Part shown: positions 42,561 to 50,466 of the stretch, piece after piece
How positions within the stretch are numbered: the first letter of the stretch is position 1
How the letters are laid out: every line of letters begins with the position of its first letter
Assembly: GCA_903845065.1 (NCBI GenBank)
Contig: CAIMWH010000026.1
Span: forward strand, 1-59,121
From: an uncultured Rhodospirillales bacterium
GTDB lineage: Bacteria; Pseudomonadota; Alphaproteobacteria; Acetobacterales; Acetobacteraceae
Length of the DNA stretch: 59,121 nt
Reading direction: 5' to 3'
Program-made: the position numbers and the translations under genes
The notes under the pieces: model-generated
The model's database searches: none
What the model saw: only the letters and a program-made list of their open reading frames with translations
What the model was told of the DNA's origin: nothing

Positions 42561-42977
42561 ATGATTCAGCGCCATATGGCCGACATCATCCGACGTGAAC
42601 CAGTGACGATGCGGGGCAGCACAACGGTTCAGGAGGCCTGCCAGGTGATGCGGAAGCATCGCATCGGTGCAATCATGGTGGTCAACGAACAGGGCGAAAT
42701 CGAAGGCATCTTCACCGGCCGTGATGTTGTCTACCTGCTTGCCGACGGCCGTAGCCCCGCGCACACGCATCTCGACATGGTGATGACGCGGCGGCCGGAC
42801 CATCTTCCGCCGGAGCACTCGGCCATGGATGCACTACGGCTGATGCACGAGGGTGGCTATCGGCATGTGCCCGTCGTCGCCCATGGCAAGGTGGTCGGGA
42901 TCGTGTCGCACGGTGATTTCCGCCACTTCGAGCATGCGCGTCTCGACGAGGAAACCGGCGTCTGGGAGCGGCTGTAG
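42561..42977 (+). CDS. CBS-domain pair protein
   Basis: The product has 138 residues from ATG 42561, behind GGGAGGG. Two CBS motifs fill the protein: about 8-60 (MADIIRREPVTMRGSTTVQE, IGAIMVVNEQGEIEGIFTGR) and 72-125 (VMTRRPDHLPPEHSAMDALR, YRHVPVVAHGKVVGIVSHGD). Such stand-alone pairs bind adenine nucleotides or NADH and modulate partner proteins. The upstream FNR-like box suggests a role in adaptation to low oxygen. It ends 5 nt from the convergent desaturase gene. Confidence 0.92.
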   Translation: MIQRHMADIIRREPVTMRGSTTVQEACQVMRKHRIGAIMVVNEQGEIEGIFTGRDVVYLLADGRSPAHTHLDMVMTRRPDHLPPEHSAMDALRLMHEGGYRHVPVVAHGKVVGIVSHGDFRHFEHARLDEETGVWERL

Positions 42978-42982
42978 CCGCT

Positions 42983-43810
42983 TCAACGGTCGCGATGCAG
43001 CGGATGCAGGAGTTGACCGGCAAGATCGTCAGGCATCTTGTCGCTAATGCCATACCGGTCGGGCCATTTGTCAGCCGGCAGGTAATACGTCCCGAAAAGC
43101 CAATCCATCCAGGGCAGCATGGTGGCGTAGTTACGATTGATGTGGTCGTAACGCGTGTGGTGCCAGTGGTGGAAGGCTGGGGTCGCGAAGAAGAACTCAA
43201 GCCAACCGAAGCGCCAGCGGACATTGGCGTGGATAAAGAACTGCCAAATCGTCCCGGTGAGAATCACCGCGATGGAGACCGGATCCGCCGGGTTCTGGGT
43301 GGGCTGGGCGAGGCCAAGCGCATACAGCGGAATGAAACCCGCAATCCGCGTGATAACCAGATCAAGGGGATGGGCCCGGGTGTTGACGAGCCAATCGATC
43401 TCCTCGGCACTGTGGTGAACCGCATGAATGCGCCACAGCGCCGGGATTTCGTGCATCCAACGATGCCCCCAGTAGCAGCCGAACTCGCCAACCACCAACG
43501 CGGCGGCAAAACGCCATCCCGCGGGCAGGTTGGCACCGAATGTCTGGATAGGGTTCGGCACGACCCGATGGATGCCCCAGGCAAGCACCGCGAACGGCAC
43601 CGACAGCAAAACCGCCGGCAGCATCGAGTTCAGAAAATAATACACCAAGTCAACACCGATCGCCTTGCGGGCAACACGCTGCCGATGGAGTGCCCAGAAG
43701 CGTTCAAGCGGAATGAAGATGGCTGCGAGCAGGACGAGCCAAATCGCCAGCTTCATCACATCAAACAGAAAAGGCCGCACTGAGGCGGCGGCTAACAAAA
43801 TCGCTTCCAT
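42983..43810 (-). CDS. Sterol desaturase/fatty-acid hydroxylase family protein
   Basis: This 275-residue membrane di-iron enzyme has the three His boxes: GHRWMHEIP, IHAVHHSAEEIDW and the last, FHHWHHTRYDHINRNYA. Four or more hydrophobic segments surround them. AWGIHRVVPNPI and WLFGTYYLPADKWP are typical of the bacterial subgroup. These enzymes hydroxylate or desaturate lipids such as hopanoids, sterol-like or ornithine lipids. The substrate is unknown. Confidence 0.9.
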   Translation of the reverse strand: MEAILLAAASVRPFLFDVMKLAIWLVLLAAIFIPLERFWALHRQRVARKAIGVDLVYYFLNSMLPAVLLSVPFAVLAWGIHRVVPNPIQTFGANLPAGWRFAAALVVGEFGCYWGHRWMHEIPALWRIHAVHHSAEEIDWLVNTRAHPLDLVITRIAGFIPLYALGLAQPTQNPADPVSIAVILTGTIWQFFIHANVRWRFGWLEFFFATPAFHHWHHTRYDHINRNYATMLPWMDWLFGTYYLPADKWPDRYGISDKMPDDLAGQLLHPLHRDR

Positions 43811-43889
43811 CAGATTGCGGCCATCATGCCAGCATCAATGTCTTGCCGTAGCCGTCGACGATTGCGGGCGTTGCCGCCCGCAATCGCAT

Positions 43890-44801
43890 TCAGCCCTTCG
43901 ACCGTTTGCCGCGACGAGCGACAATCACACCGGCAAGACCGGAAAGCAGAAGAACCGCACTCACGGGCTCGGGCACGGCCTGCGCCACGGTCACGCCATC
44001 GAGCAGCGAGAACGGCGGCTGCCCGCCGCTCGGTGCACCAATGGCAAGGAACGACAGCACCATGGAGGTGGCGCTGGCGGTGAATTGAAGTTGCGCCTGT
44101 GTCCAACCCGAGAAGCTTTGATTGCTTATCGTCACCGGCGTCACGCTCTGGACGCTCGTGCCATTCGCGGTCGTACCGGTGGAGATAACGCCGGAGCTCG
44201 CTCCGTTGGAGTTAACCGTGTTGGCGAGGAAACCAACCATCCAGGAATCGGTGATCGTCCCGGTGAACCCGATCTGCTGCGATCCGCCCCAATAGAACGA
44301 GACCACATAAGAGTTACCCGCAACCAGGTTTGTTACGGTCTGGTAGATCGCGCCCTGGTTGAAGTTTCCGTCGGACGCCAAATAGTAACCGCCATTCGGG
44401 CTCGCCGGAATGACCGACGTCGTGCTATGCGCCACAGGCCCGAACAGGCCGATGGTGCTGCCCGGCGACCCGCTGGTGCCATTGTTGAATGCCGCGCTGT
44501 TGTTAGCGCCGCTCAACACGAATGTGTATGTCGAGTTAACCTGCCAGGAATTCGACGTGCTACCGTATGTGGCATTGGTCATCAGCGCCTGCGCGCTCGA
44601 TGTCGTACCAATGGTGCCTGACGGAAGTCCAGAACTATTGGTGCCCTGCGGGCTCTCGAACGACCCGTCAAGCAAGGTTTGCGCAAATGCCTGCGGCGGC
44701 GCGAACGTCGCGGCGGCCACCGCGACAGTCAGCGCGGCACCAAGGCGCCACAACTTGCTGGCAACTGCGGCGCGGCCAAACCCTTGAACCATCTCAACCA
44801 T
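43890..44801 (-). CDS. PEP-CTERM sorting-domain surface protein
   Basis: The product has 303 residues from ATG 44801 (GGGAGCC upstream). A signal peptide ends near QAFAQ (residue 41). The mature part is rich in Ser, Thr, Asn and Gly and starts LLDGSFESPQG, like DUF642/galactose-binding-fold proteins. The C-terminus has the sorting signal VPEPVSA, a hydrophobic helix and RRGKRSKG. An exosortase would cut it and anchor it in or export it through the outer envelope. It is paralogous to the next gene upstream. No exosortase is in the window. Confidence 0.9.
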   Translation of the reverse strand: MVEMVQGFGRAAVASKLWRLGAALTVAVAAATFAPPQAFAQTLLDGSFESPQGTNSSGLPSGTIGTTSSAQALMTNATYGSTSNSWQVNSTYTFVLSGANNSAAFNNGTSGSPGSTIGLFGPVAHSTTSVIPASPNGGYYLASDGNFNQGAIYQTVTNLVAGNSYVVSFYWGGSQQIGFTGTITDSWMVGFLANTVNSNGASSGVISTGTTANGTSVQSVTPVTISNQSFSGWTQAQLQFTASATSMVLSFLAIGAPSGGQPPFSLLDGVTVAQAVPEPVSAVLLLSGLAGVIVARRGKRSKG

Positions 44802-44899
44802 TACCGGCTCCCTATTCGGCCAACACCCGGCGACATGCACCACGCCACCACTAACTTCAGGCACTCTATACGAGATCGAATTACCCGGCAAGTCCAGAC

Positions 44900-44914
44900 G
44901 TCCAATTTTTGGAC
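44900..44914 (-). terminator. Small hairpin between the two PEP-CTERM genes
   Basis: GTCCAA (44900-44905) and TTGGAC (44909-44914) form a 6-bp stem with a TTT loop, 46 nt after the stop of the upstream gene on the minus strand. Weak; it could be a terminator or an operator dyad. Confidence 0.25.
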
Positions 44915-44960
44915 AAGTTTCTCATTCACATGCAAATCACGACGCAAGAACCACTCAACG

Positions 44961-45869
44961 TTACGCCCGGCGGCGTTTCCCGCGCAGCCCCAGCAAGCCG
45001 GCAAGCCCGCACAGCATCAATGTAGATGTCGCCGGCTCCGGTACCGCACGGGTCAAGCTGACACCATCCAGCAGCGAAAACGGCGGCTGTCCGGCAGGCG
45101 AACCCTGGGCAAGGAAGGACAACACCATCGATGTGGAGCTGGCCACGAAAGACATCTGGGATTGGGTCCAGCCCGAAAAAGTCGGCGTGAAACTGCCGCC
45201 CACCAGGCTACCGGCGGTCATGCTGCTGGTCGACTTGATGGTTGTCCCATTGGCCGTCGCGGCGCTCGACATCGCGGTGGTGTCGAACCCGACAAGCCAC
45301 GAATCTGTCACGGGCTGATTGTAGCTCGCACCTAGTTGCTGGGCCGCACCCCACGAAAACGAAACGACGTAGGTAGCTCCAGGCGTAAGGCCGCCAATGG
45401 TCTGGTAGACCGATTGCAACTCGTAGCCACCATCCATCGCCAGGAAATTGCCGCCATTCGGGCTGGCGCCGATGGTACCGCCGAGGCTGAGCCCAAGCTG
45501 ATTGCCGGCGAACCCACTAGTCGCCTGCGAAGCGGTCAGGATAAACGTGTAGTTGCTGTTGAAGTTGCCAGTCGGGTTCGTCATCGTCCAGCCCGTCAGC
45601 AGGCCGCCCGTAGCAGTGTTGACGCTGTTGTTGGTGCTACCGTCAAGCTGCTGCGTCAGCGTGTATGTGGAGCCGTTCCAGCATCCCACACATCCGGCCC
45701 AGGCCGATCCGGCAGTGCCGTTCACACCGTCGAAAGACCCGTTGGTCAGCAGGTTCTGCGCGTTCGCCGGCGCAGGCAATGCGCCGGTCATCGCAACAGT
45801 CAGAACGGCCGCGCAAACCCGCGCCAGACGTCGTATTCCAGAACTGCCGCTATCGAGAGCCACACCCAT
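44961..45869 (-). CDS. PEP-CTERM sorting-domain surface protein, paralogue
   Basis: This 302-residue protein has a signal peptide ending near PANAQ (residue 38), a mature domain starting LLTNGSFDGVNG, and the sorting end VPEPATSTLMLCG with RGKRRRA. Shared blocks with the neighbouring PEP-CTERM protein are YVVSFSWGAAQQLG, TDSWLVGF, SGWTQSQMSF and SMVLSFLAQGSP with PPFSLLDGV, so the two arose by tandem duplication and then diverged strongly in the loops. It contains a CVGC pair (Cys near 59 and 62) lacking in the partner. A role as exported matrix or surface protein is inferred from the sorting signal. Confidence 0.9.
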   Translation of the reverse strand: MGVALDSGSSGIRRLARVCAAVLTVAMTGALPAPANAQNLLTNGSFDGVNGTAGSAWAGCVGCWNGSTYTLTQQLDGSTNNSVNTATGGLLTGWTMTNPTGNFNSNYTFILTASQATSGFAGNQLGLSLGGTIGASPNGGNFLAMDGGYELQSVYQTIGGLTPGATYVVSFSWGAAQQLGASYNQPVTDSWLVGFDTTAMSSAATANGTTIKSTSSMTAGSLVGGSFTPTFSGWTQSQMSFVASSTSMVLSFLAQGSPAGQPPFSLLDGVSLTRAVPEPATSTLMLCGLAGLLGLRGKRRRA

Positions 45870-46001
45870 GCGCCGATCCCTGAGCCAATGTGCGACGACC
45901 TCGCCGCCGCGTTGGTACTACATCAAGCCAAGTGCGTTGTTGCACGTAATGCGGTCACAATACAATCTCGAAATCATCCCAAAATACGAGCGTCGTATAT
46001 T

Positions 46002-46919
46002 TTAAGCGACATTGTATGGATGCACCACCGCCCAGTGCCGCGCGATATCCAGGCGATTGCAGATCCAAACCCCACTGAAACCCCTGGCGTAGTAGAGGAA
46101 CTCCCGCAGCGCCTCGGCACGGCCCGGGCGACCGGCAATGCGCATATGCAGCCCGACCGACATCATGGCGCCGCCATCGACGCTCTCGCGATAGAGACAA
46201 TCAAAGGTCTGCCGGAGGTAGTCGAAAAAATCACGCCCGGACGAAAATCCCGCCGGATTGGTGAACTTCGAGTCGTTGGCATCCATCGTATAGGGGATCA
46301 CCAAGTGGGGCCGGCCATGCCGGGTGTCCCAGTAGGGCAAATCGTCGTTATACGCGTCGGAGTCGTAGAGGAAGCCGCCCTCCTCAATGAGCAGGCGGCG
46401 CGTGTTGGCCGAAGCACCGGTCCGGCAGTACCACCCGAGTGGGCGGCTGCCGACAGTTGCCTGGAGTGAGGCGATGGCACGGGCGATATGGTCGCGCTCC
46501 TCCGCCTCGGACAGCAGCCAGTGCTTTTCCCACCGCCAGCCGTGGCAACAGATGTCATGCCCCGCCGCAACGATGGCGCGCGCCGCTTCACGGTTGCGCT
46601 CAAGGGCAAGGGCGCAGGCAAACACGGTCAGCGGCAGATCCGCCTCCCGAAACAGGTTCATCAGGCGCCAGAACCCAACCCGGCTACCGTATTCGTAGAG
46701 GCTCTCGGCATTCATGTCCCGCTGGCCGAGTGGCACCCCCGTCGCCCCTTCAAGCAGGCCGGTCTCGGGGCCGGGATCACCATCCAGGATCGAGGCTTCG
46801 GACCCCTCCTCGTAGTTCATCACGAAATTCAGCGCGAGGCGCGCGCCGCCGGGCCATTTCGGGTCGGGACGCCTGGCGCCGTAGCCAATGAGGTCACGGG
46901 GATAGGTCGGATCGATCAT
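46002..46919 (-). CDS. Polysaccharide deacetylase family protein, PuuE allantoinase-like
   Basis: This 305-residue NodB-fold protein has LALNFVMNYEEGSEASILDG near 30-47, the region MNAESLYEYGSRVGFWRLM, and GHDICCHGWRWEKHW. GWYCRTGASANTRRLL and DSDAYNDDLPYW follow. This order matches PuuE, the metal-independent allantoinase, more than chitin deacetylases. It could open allantoin to allantoate or act on another cyclic amide or N-acetyl sugar. An M20 amidohydrolase is at 14084, but too far away to call a pathway. Confidence 0.85.
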   Translation of the reverse strand: MIDPTYPRDLIGYGARRPDPKWPGGARLALNFVMNYEEGSEASILDGDPGPETGLLEGATGVPLGQRDMNAESLYEYGSRVGFWRLMNLFREADLPLTVFACALALERNREAARAIVAAGHDICCHGWRWEKHWLLSEAEERDHIARAIASLQATVGSRPLGWYCRTGASANTRRLLIEEGGFLYDSDAYNDDLPYWDTRHGRPHLVIPYTMDANDSKFTNPAGFSSGRDFFDYLRQTFDCLYRESVDGGAMMSVGLHMRIAGRPGRAEALREFLYYARGFSGVWICNRLDIARHWAVVHPYNVA

Positions 46920-46983
46920 AGGGCGGCGCTCCTCGTCGGCATCGCCCGACGTTGCGACAGGACGGAGGGGGCGTCCAGACCGT

Positions 46984-47856
46984 TCAGGCCAAGGCCGCGC
47001 GTTGGCGAGCGCGGATCCGCTCGCGATGAATGGTATACAACCCGCTTGCCACGATGATGGCGGCGCCGATTGCGGTCATCCGGTCCGGAAGTGTTCCGAA
47101 CACCAGGTATCCGAATGCCGTCGCCCACAGCAGTTGGATGTAGTTGAAGGGCGCCAGCAAGGCCGCACCCGCGTGCCGATAGGCGCCGATCATCCAGTAC
47201 TGGCCAATCGTGGCGATGGTGCCGAGGGCAATGTTCATCAACAGGTCCTGCCACCGCGGCATGACGAAGAAGAATGGCACCGCCACGCTGAGCACCACGA
47301 GACCAACCAGCGTCGCCCACATCATGGTGGCGGCGGTGTCATCACGTCCAGCGAGGCGGCGCGTCAGGATACTGGCGATCGCCCACGCAAACGAGGAGGC
47401 GAGGACCAAGAACGCAGCCGGCTGGAAGGTGCCGGTGCCTGGGCGAATAACCACCAGCACCCCAATGAAGCCGACGCCGATCGCCGTCCAGCGCCGAATT
47501 CCAACCACCTCGCCCAGCATCGGCACCGAGAGCGCCGTGATCAGCAGGGGGGACACGAACCCCACCGCCGCCGCATCGGCAAGCGGCAAATAGCGCAGCG
47601 AGAAGATGAAAAACAGCGCCGAGACCACCATCATGGCACCGCGGGTAAACTGGGCCCACGGATGGTTCACCTGCAGGCGCAAACCGCCGTCCCGAACACC
47701 CATTACCAGCAGAACGGCAAGGAACGTGCAGTAGCGTATCCACCCGATCTCGATCACGGGAAGGTGTTCGCCAAGAACCTTGGCCAACACGTCCGACATC
47801 GAGAAAAACAGGGTGGCTGCGAGCAGGAGCACGATGCCCCGCGTCGGGTTTTCCAT
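46984..47856 (-). CDS. EamA/DMT-family transporter
   Basis: The product has 290 residues from ATG 47856. It opens with RGIVLLLAATLFFSMSDVLA and has ten hydrophobic segments in two repeats. PLADAAAVGFVSPLLITALS and MLGEVVGIRRWTAIGVGFIG belong to the first repeat. YRHAGAALLAPFNYIQLLWA belongs to the second. It lies 64 nt upstream of the PuuE-like gene on the same strand and may transport its substrate. It diverges from the ExoU-like gene across 166 bp. Confidence 0.9.
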   Translation of the reverse strand: MENPTRGIVLLLAATLFFSMSDVLAKVLGEHLPVIEIGWIRYCTFLAVLLVMGVRDGGLRLQVNHPWAQFTRGAMMVVSALFFIFSLRYLPLADAAAVGFVSPLLITALSVPMLGEVVGIRRWTAIGVGFIGVLVVIRPGTGTFQPAAFLVLASSFAWAIASILTRRLAGRDDTAATMMWATLVGLVVLSVAVPFFFVMPRWQDLLMNIALGTIATIGQYWMIGAYRHAGAALLAPFNYIQLLWATAFGYLVFGTLPDRMTAIGAAIIVASGLYTIHRERIRARQRAALA

Positions 47857-48022
47857 TGTCAAAGCAATCCGGGGAACGTCAAGCCACAGGTAGACGGGGA
47901 AGGGTGCATCACGGCAAGCGTCACGCCCGCGACGCTGGCATGCAGCCACGCGGATCGGGCGAGGAACTGTTTCGAACGCCGCCAAACGTGCATAGAGTGA
48001 GCCCGCAGGTTGCGGGGACAGC

Positions 48023-50059
48023 ATGTCGGACACGGAGCGTGGCAAGAACAAGTCGGACTGGCTCCAGGCACTATTCGGTGTGCGTTTGGCGGGCAAGCCG
48101 GTGCCAACAACAGCCTGTGCGGTCAACCCGGCCGTCGCGCCGCCACCGAGCGGCGGGGTCAACGCGCTGCTGGCGCGACCGCGATCGGGCGATCCCATCC
48201 TGGGCGGCGGGTTGGAAGGCACCACGCGGACAATGGCGGGTGCCGGCGGCAAGCGGCTTGGCATCACCCAAGCGCCGGATGGACGCGTGGTGCTGACCGC
48301 GCCGCCGCCACCGGTCCGCGAGATCACCCTGGCCGGCGGTGGCGGCAAGGGCGCCGCACTGCCCGGCGCCGTGCGCGCGTTGCACGACAGCGGCGTGCTC
48401 GACGAGGTTAAGCAGATCCATGGCGCCTCGGTGGGTTCGATGACCGCCTCCCTGGTCGCCGCCGGCTGCACCCCCGAGGAACTGGAGGAGATCGCCAACG
48501 ATCCCAAGCTCAGCAGCGATATCCTGGGAGGGCGTAGCATGCTGGGCGTCGCGCTGGGCCCACGGCTGGATGGCAAGAGTTTGCAGGCGACCGTTCGCGG
48601 CAAAATGGACGCGCTGCTGCGCAAGCGGATTACTGGGTACCTGGAGGATGTGGCGGCCAAAGGCAACCAACCCGACCCGTCAGTGCTGCTGGTGCTGGAG
48701 CGTCTGGCCGACGGCAAAAGAGGACCAACGTTCGGAGATTTACGCATATTGTCCAAGGTGATCCCGACGGTGAAGGAGTTGTCGATTTCCGCCTCCTACA
48801 TGGCGGAAATCAATCCGGCCACCGGCAAGCCGGATAAGGGCGGCAAGGCGCAACTGGCGATCTTCAGCGCCGACACCGAGCCCGACATGGAGGTCGCGGT
48901 GGCAGTGAATGCGTCAGCAGCGCTGCCGCCGGTGTTCGAGCCGGTGGACATCACGCTATCGTCCGGGTTGCGGGCACGGTTCCAGGATGGTGGGGTGCTC
49001 AACAATGTGCCGAGCACCGACAGCATCGGTGACGCCCGTGACCTTGACCCGATGCCCACCCAGGGCAGCATGTCGTTCGTGTTCGAGGATGACGCCGCGC
49101 ACGATGCGATGAAAGGGGTGGCCGATCCGGTGAAATCCACTTTTGCGGACTGGCTGACCGGGGCACCGAATTCAGCAGCCAACTACGAAACCTATCGCGG
49201 CCTCGCCGATAAGCCCGAGGACATGGTGATTGTGCCGCTGAAGTTTTCGGTGAAGGGAAAGAAGAAGGACTTCTCCGGCCTGCTCAGCGGCACGGTGAAT
49301 TTCGATATCGGCATGGACGATCGGCTGAAGCTGCAGGAAATGACGGCGGCACAAACGGCTGCGCATATCCAGAAGCGCCAGGAACCCAAGGCCCGCAGCT
49401 TCGACTCGATGGAGCAGATGCTGATGTGCGTTGACCGTGCCGATCTCGTGGCATTGGTGGCCGACGGGCTGGAGGGCGCCAAGGCGGCACTCGATTTTCG
49501 CGATGCCGCACTTGCGGCAGTCGCCGATATTTCGGCACGGGCCGGCCGGATGACCGGACAAGGTGCGGCGGCGATGTTGCAGGACCCGGCCTTGCGCCAG
49601 GCACTCGCAGCGCTCGATGCGGCGGCCGGCGGCAATGTGGACCGGCAGGGATTCGTGGCGCGTGAAATGAACCGCGGCGGGCTCGATAGGTTGATCGACG
49701 CGGCACAGAAGGCGGGAGAAGGCGGGGTGCTGGGCGCGAGCGCCGTGGTGGCGGATGCATTGAAAGCCAAGGCGCATGCCGTGTTCGTGCTGCGGGAGAT
49801 GATATATCCCCGCCTCGTCGACGAAGACCCCAAAGGCGTTCACGGCACGCTGCTCGCGCAAGTGGGCGCCCGGTTGCGGGCGGCGCTGTCGGCACTGGAT
49901 ATCAACGATGCGCTGACACTGGCGATCAAGCACTTCCGTGCCGCGCGTGACCTGCTGAAGCTGCACGGCTACCGCAAGTTCGCCGATGACTTGTCGGGCT
50001 TTCTGATGCCGGCCGCGTTACCGCCCCATTCCCAGCGAGGACAGACAGATGATGCATGA
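48023..50059 (+). CDS. ExoU-like patatin phospholipase, type III secretion effector
   Basis: This 678-residue protein is close in length to P. aeruginosa ExoU (687) and collinear with it. Residues 1-97 are Gly/Pro/Ala-rich and probably hold the secretion signal and chaperone-binding region. The patatin core has the oxyanion loop GGGGKGAALPG (105-115), nucleophile Ser136 in GASVG and Asp322 in FQDGGVLNNVP. ExoU-specific blocks include GPTFGDLRILSKVIP, FSADTEPDMEVAVAVNASAA, and DFSGLLSGTVNFDI. The C-terminal helical part (about 560-660) matches the membrane-localisation region. ExoU cuts phospholipids in eukaryotic cells after ubiquitin activation. A CesT-like gene overlaps its stop. Confidence 0.85.
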   Translation: MSDTERGKNKSDWLQALFGVRLAGKPVPTTACAVNPAVAPPPSGGVNALLARPRSGDPILGGGLEGTTRTMAGAGGKRLGITQAPDGRVVLTAPPPPVREITLAGGGGKGAALPGAVRALHDSGVLDEVKQIHGASVGSMTASLVAAGCTPEELEEIANDPKLSSDILGGRSMLGVALGPRLDGKSLQATVRGKMDALLRKRITGYLEDVAAKGNQPDPSVLLVLERLADGKRGPTFGDLRILSKVIPTVKELSISASYMAEINPATGKPDKGGKAQLAIFSADTEPDMEVAVAVNASAALPPVFEPVDITLSSGLRARFQDGGVLNNVPSTDSIGDARDLDPMPTQGSMSFVFEDDAAHDAMKGVADPVKSTFADWLTGAPNSAANYETYRGLADKPEDMVIVPLKFSVKGKKKDFSGLLSGTVNFDIGMDDRLKLQEMTAAQTAAHIQKRQEPKARSFDSMEQMLMCVDRADLVALVADGLEGAKAALDFRDAALAAVADISARAGRMTGQGAAAMLQDPALRQALAALDAAAGGNVDRQGFVAREMNRGGLDRLIDAAQKAGEGGVLGASAVVADALKAKAHAVFVLREMIYPRLVDEDPKGVHGTLLAQVGARLRAALSALDINDALTLAIKHFRAARDLLKLHGYRKFADDLSGFLMPAALPPHSQRGQTDDA

Positions 50060-50450
50060 ACGCACCCGGGCGCTTTACGCCGAGTTGGCGGCCGCGCTCG
50101 GGTTGGAAGCGCTCCCGGCCGATGAAAACGGCGGCGTGCAATTGACGGTGGGAGGTGACAGTTCGGTGGTGCTGTTTGGCGAGACAGCCTTCAACCTGAT
50201 GATTGTCGCTCCAATCGCGCCGCTGCCGCGAACACCGGACTACGGTGCGATGCTGTGGCTCCTCGGCCGCAATATGTACACCTCTGACCTCGCGCCATTC
50301 CGGGTCGCCTGCGATGAAGGCGGCACCCTGATCCTATGGGGGCGGGTGCCGATAGAGGGCATGACCGGAACGGCGCTGGCCGGGCTGGTCGATACGCTGG
50401 GCGGCGAGGCCAGACGAATTCGCGAGGCAGTGGCCGAGGAAGCGGGATGA
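50049..50450 (+). CDS. CesT/SpcU-like type III secretion chaperone
   Basis: The product has 133 residues, matching SpcU (137). The pattern is that of class I chaperones: helix 1 HERTRALYAELAAALGLEAL, strands GGVQLTVGGDSSVVLFGE and AFNLMIVAPIAPLP, helix 2 YGAMLWLLGRNMY, strands APFRVACDEGGTLILWGRVP, and helix 3 TALAGLVDTLGGEARRIREA. It is acidic, as usual for these proteins. Its start overlaps the effector stop by 11 nt, with GAGGACA inside the effector gene as ribosome-binding site. It should bind the effector N-terminus and keep it ready for secretion. Confidence 0.8.
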   Translation: MMHERTRALYAELAAALGLEALPADENGGVQLTVGGDSSVVLFGETAFNLMIVAPIAPLPRTPDYGAMLWLLGRNMYTSDLAPFRVACDEGGTLILWGRVPIEGMTGTALAGLVDTLGGEARRIREAVAEEAG

Positions 50451-50466
50451 TCGGGCCGGGCAGAGC

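Noticed and set aside
46002-46919. A purine-degradation pathway formed by the PuuE-like gene and the M20 hydrolase at 14084
   Set aside because: They are 30 kb apart, in unrelated operons, and no urate, hydroxyisourate or ureidoglycolate gene is nearby.
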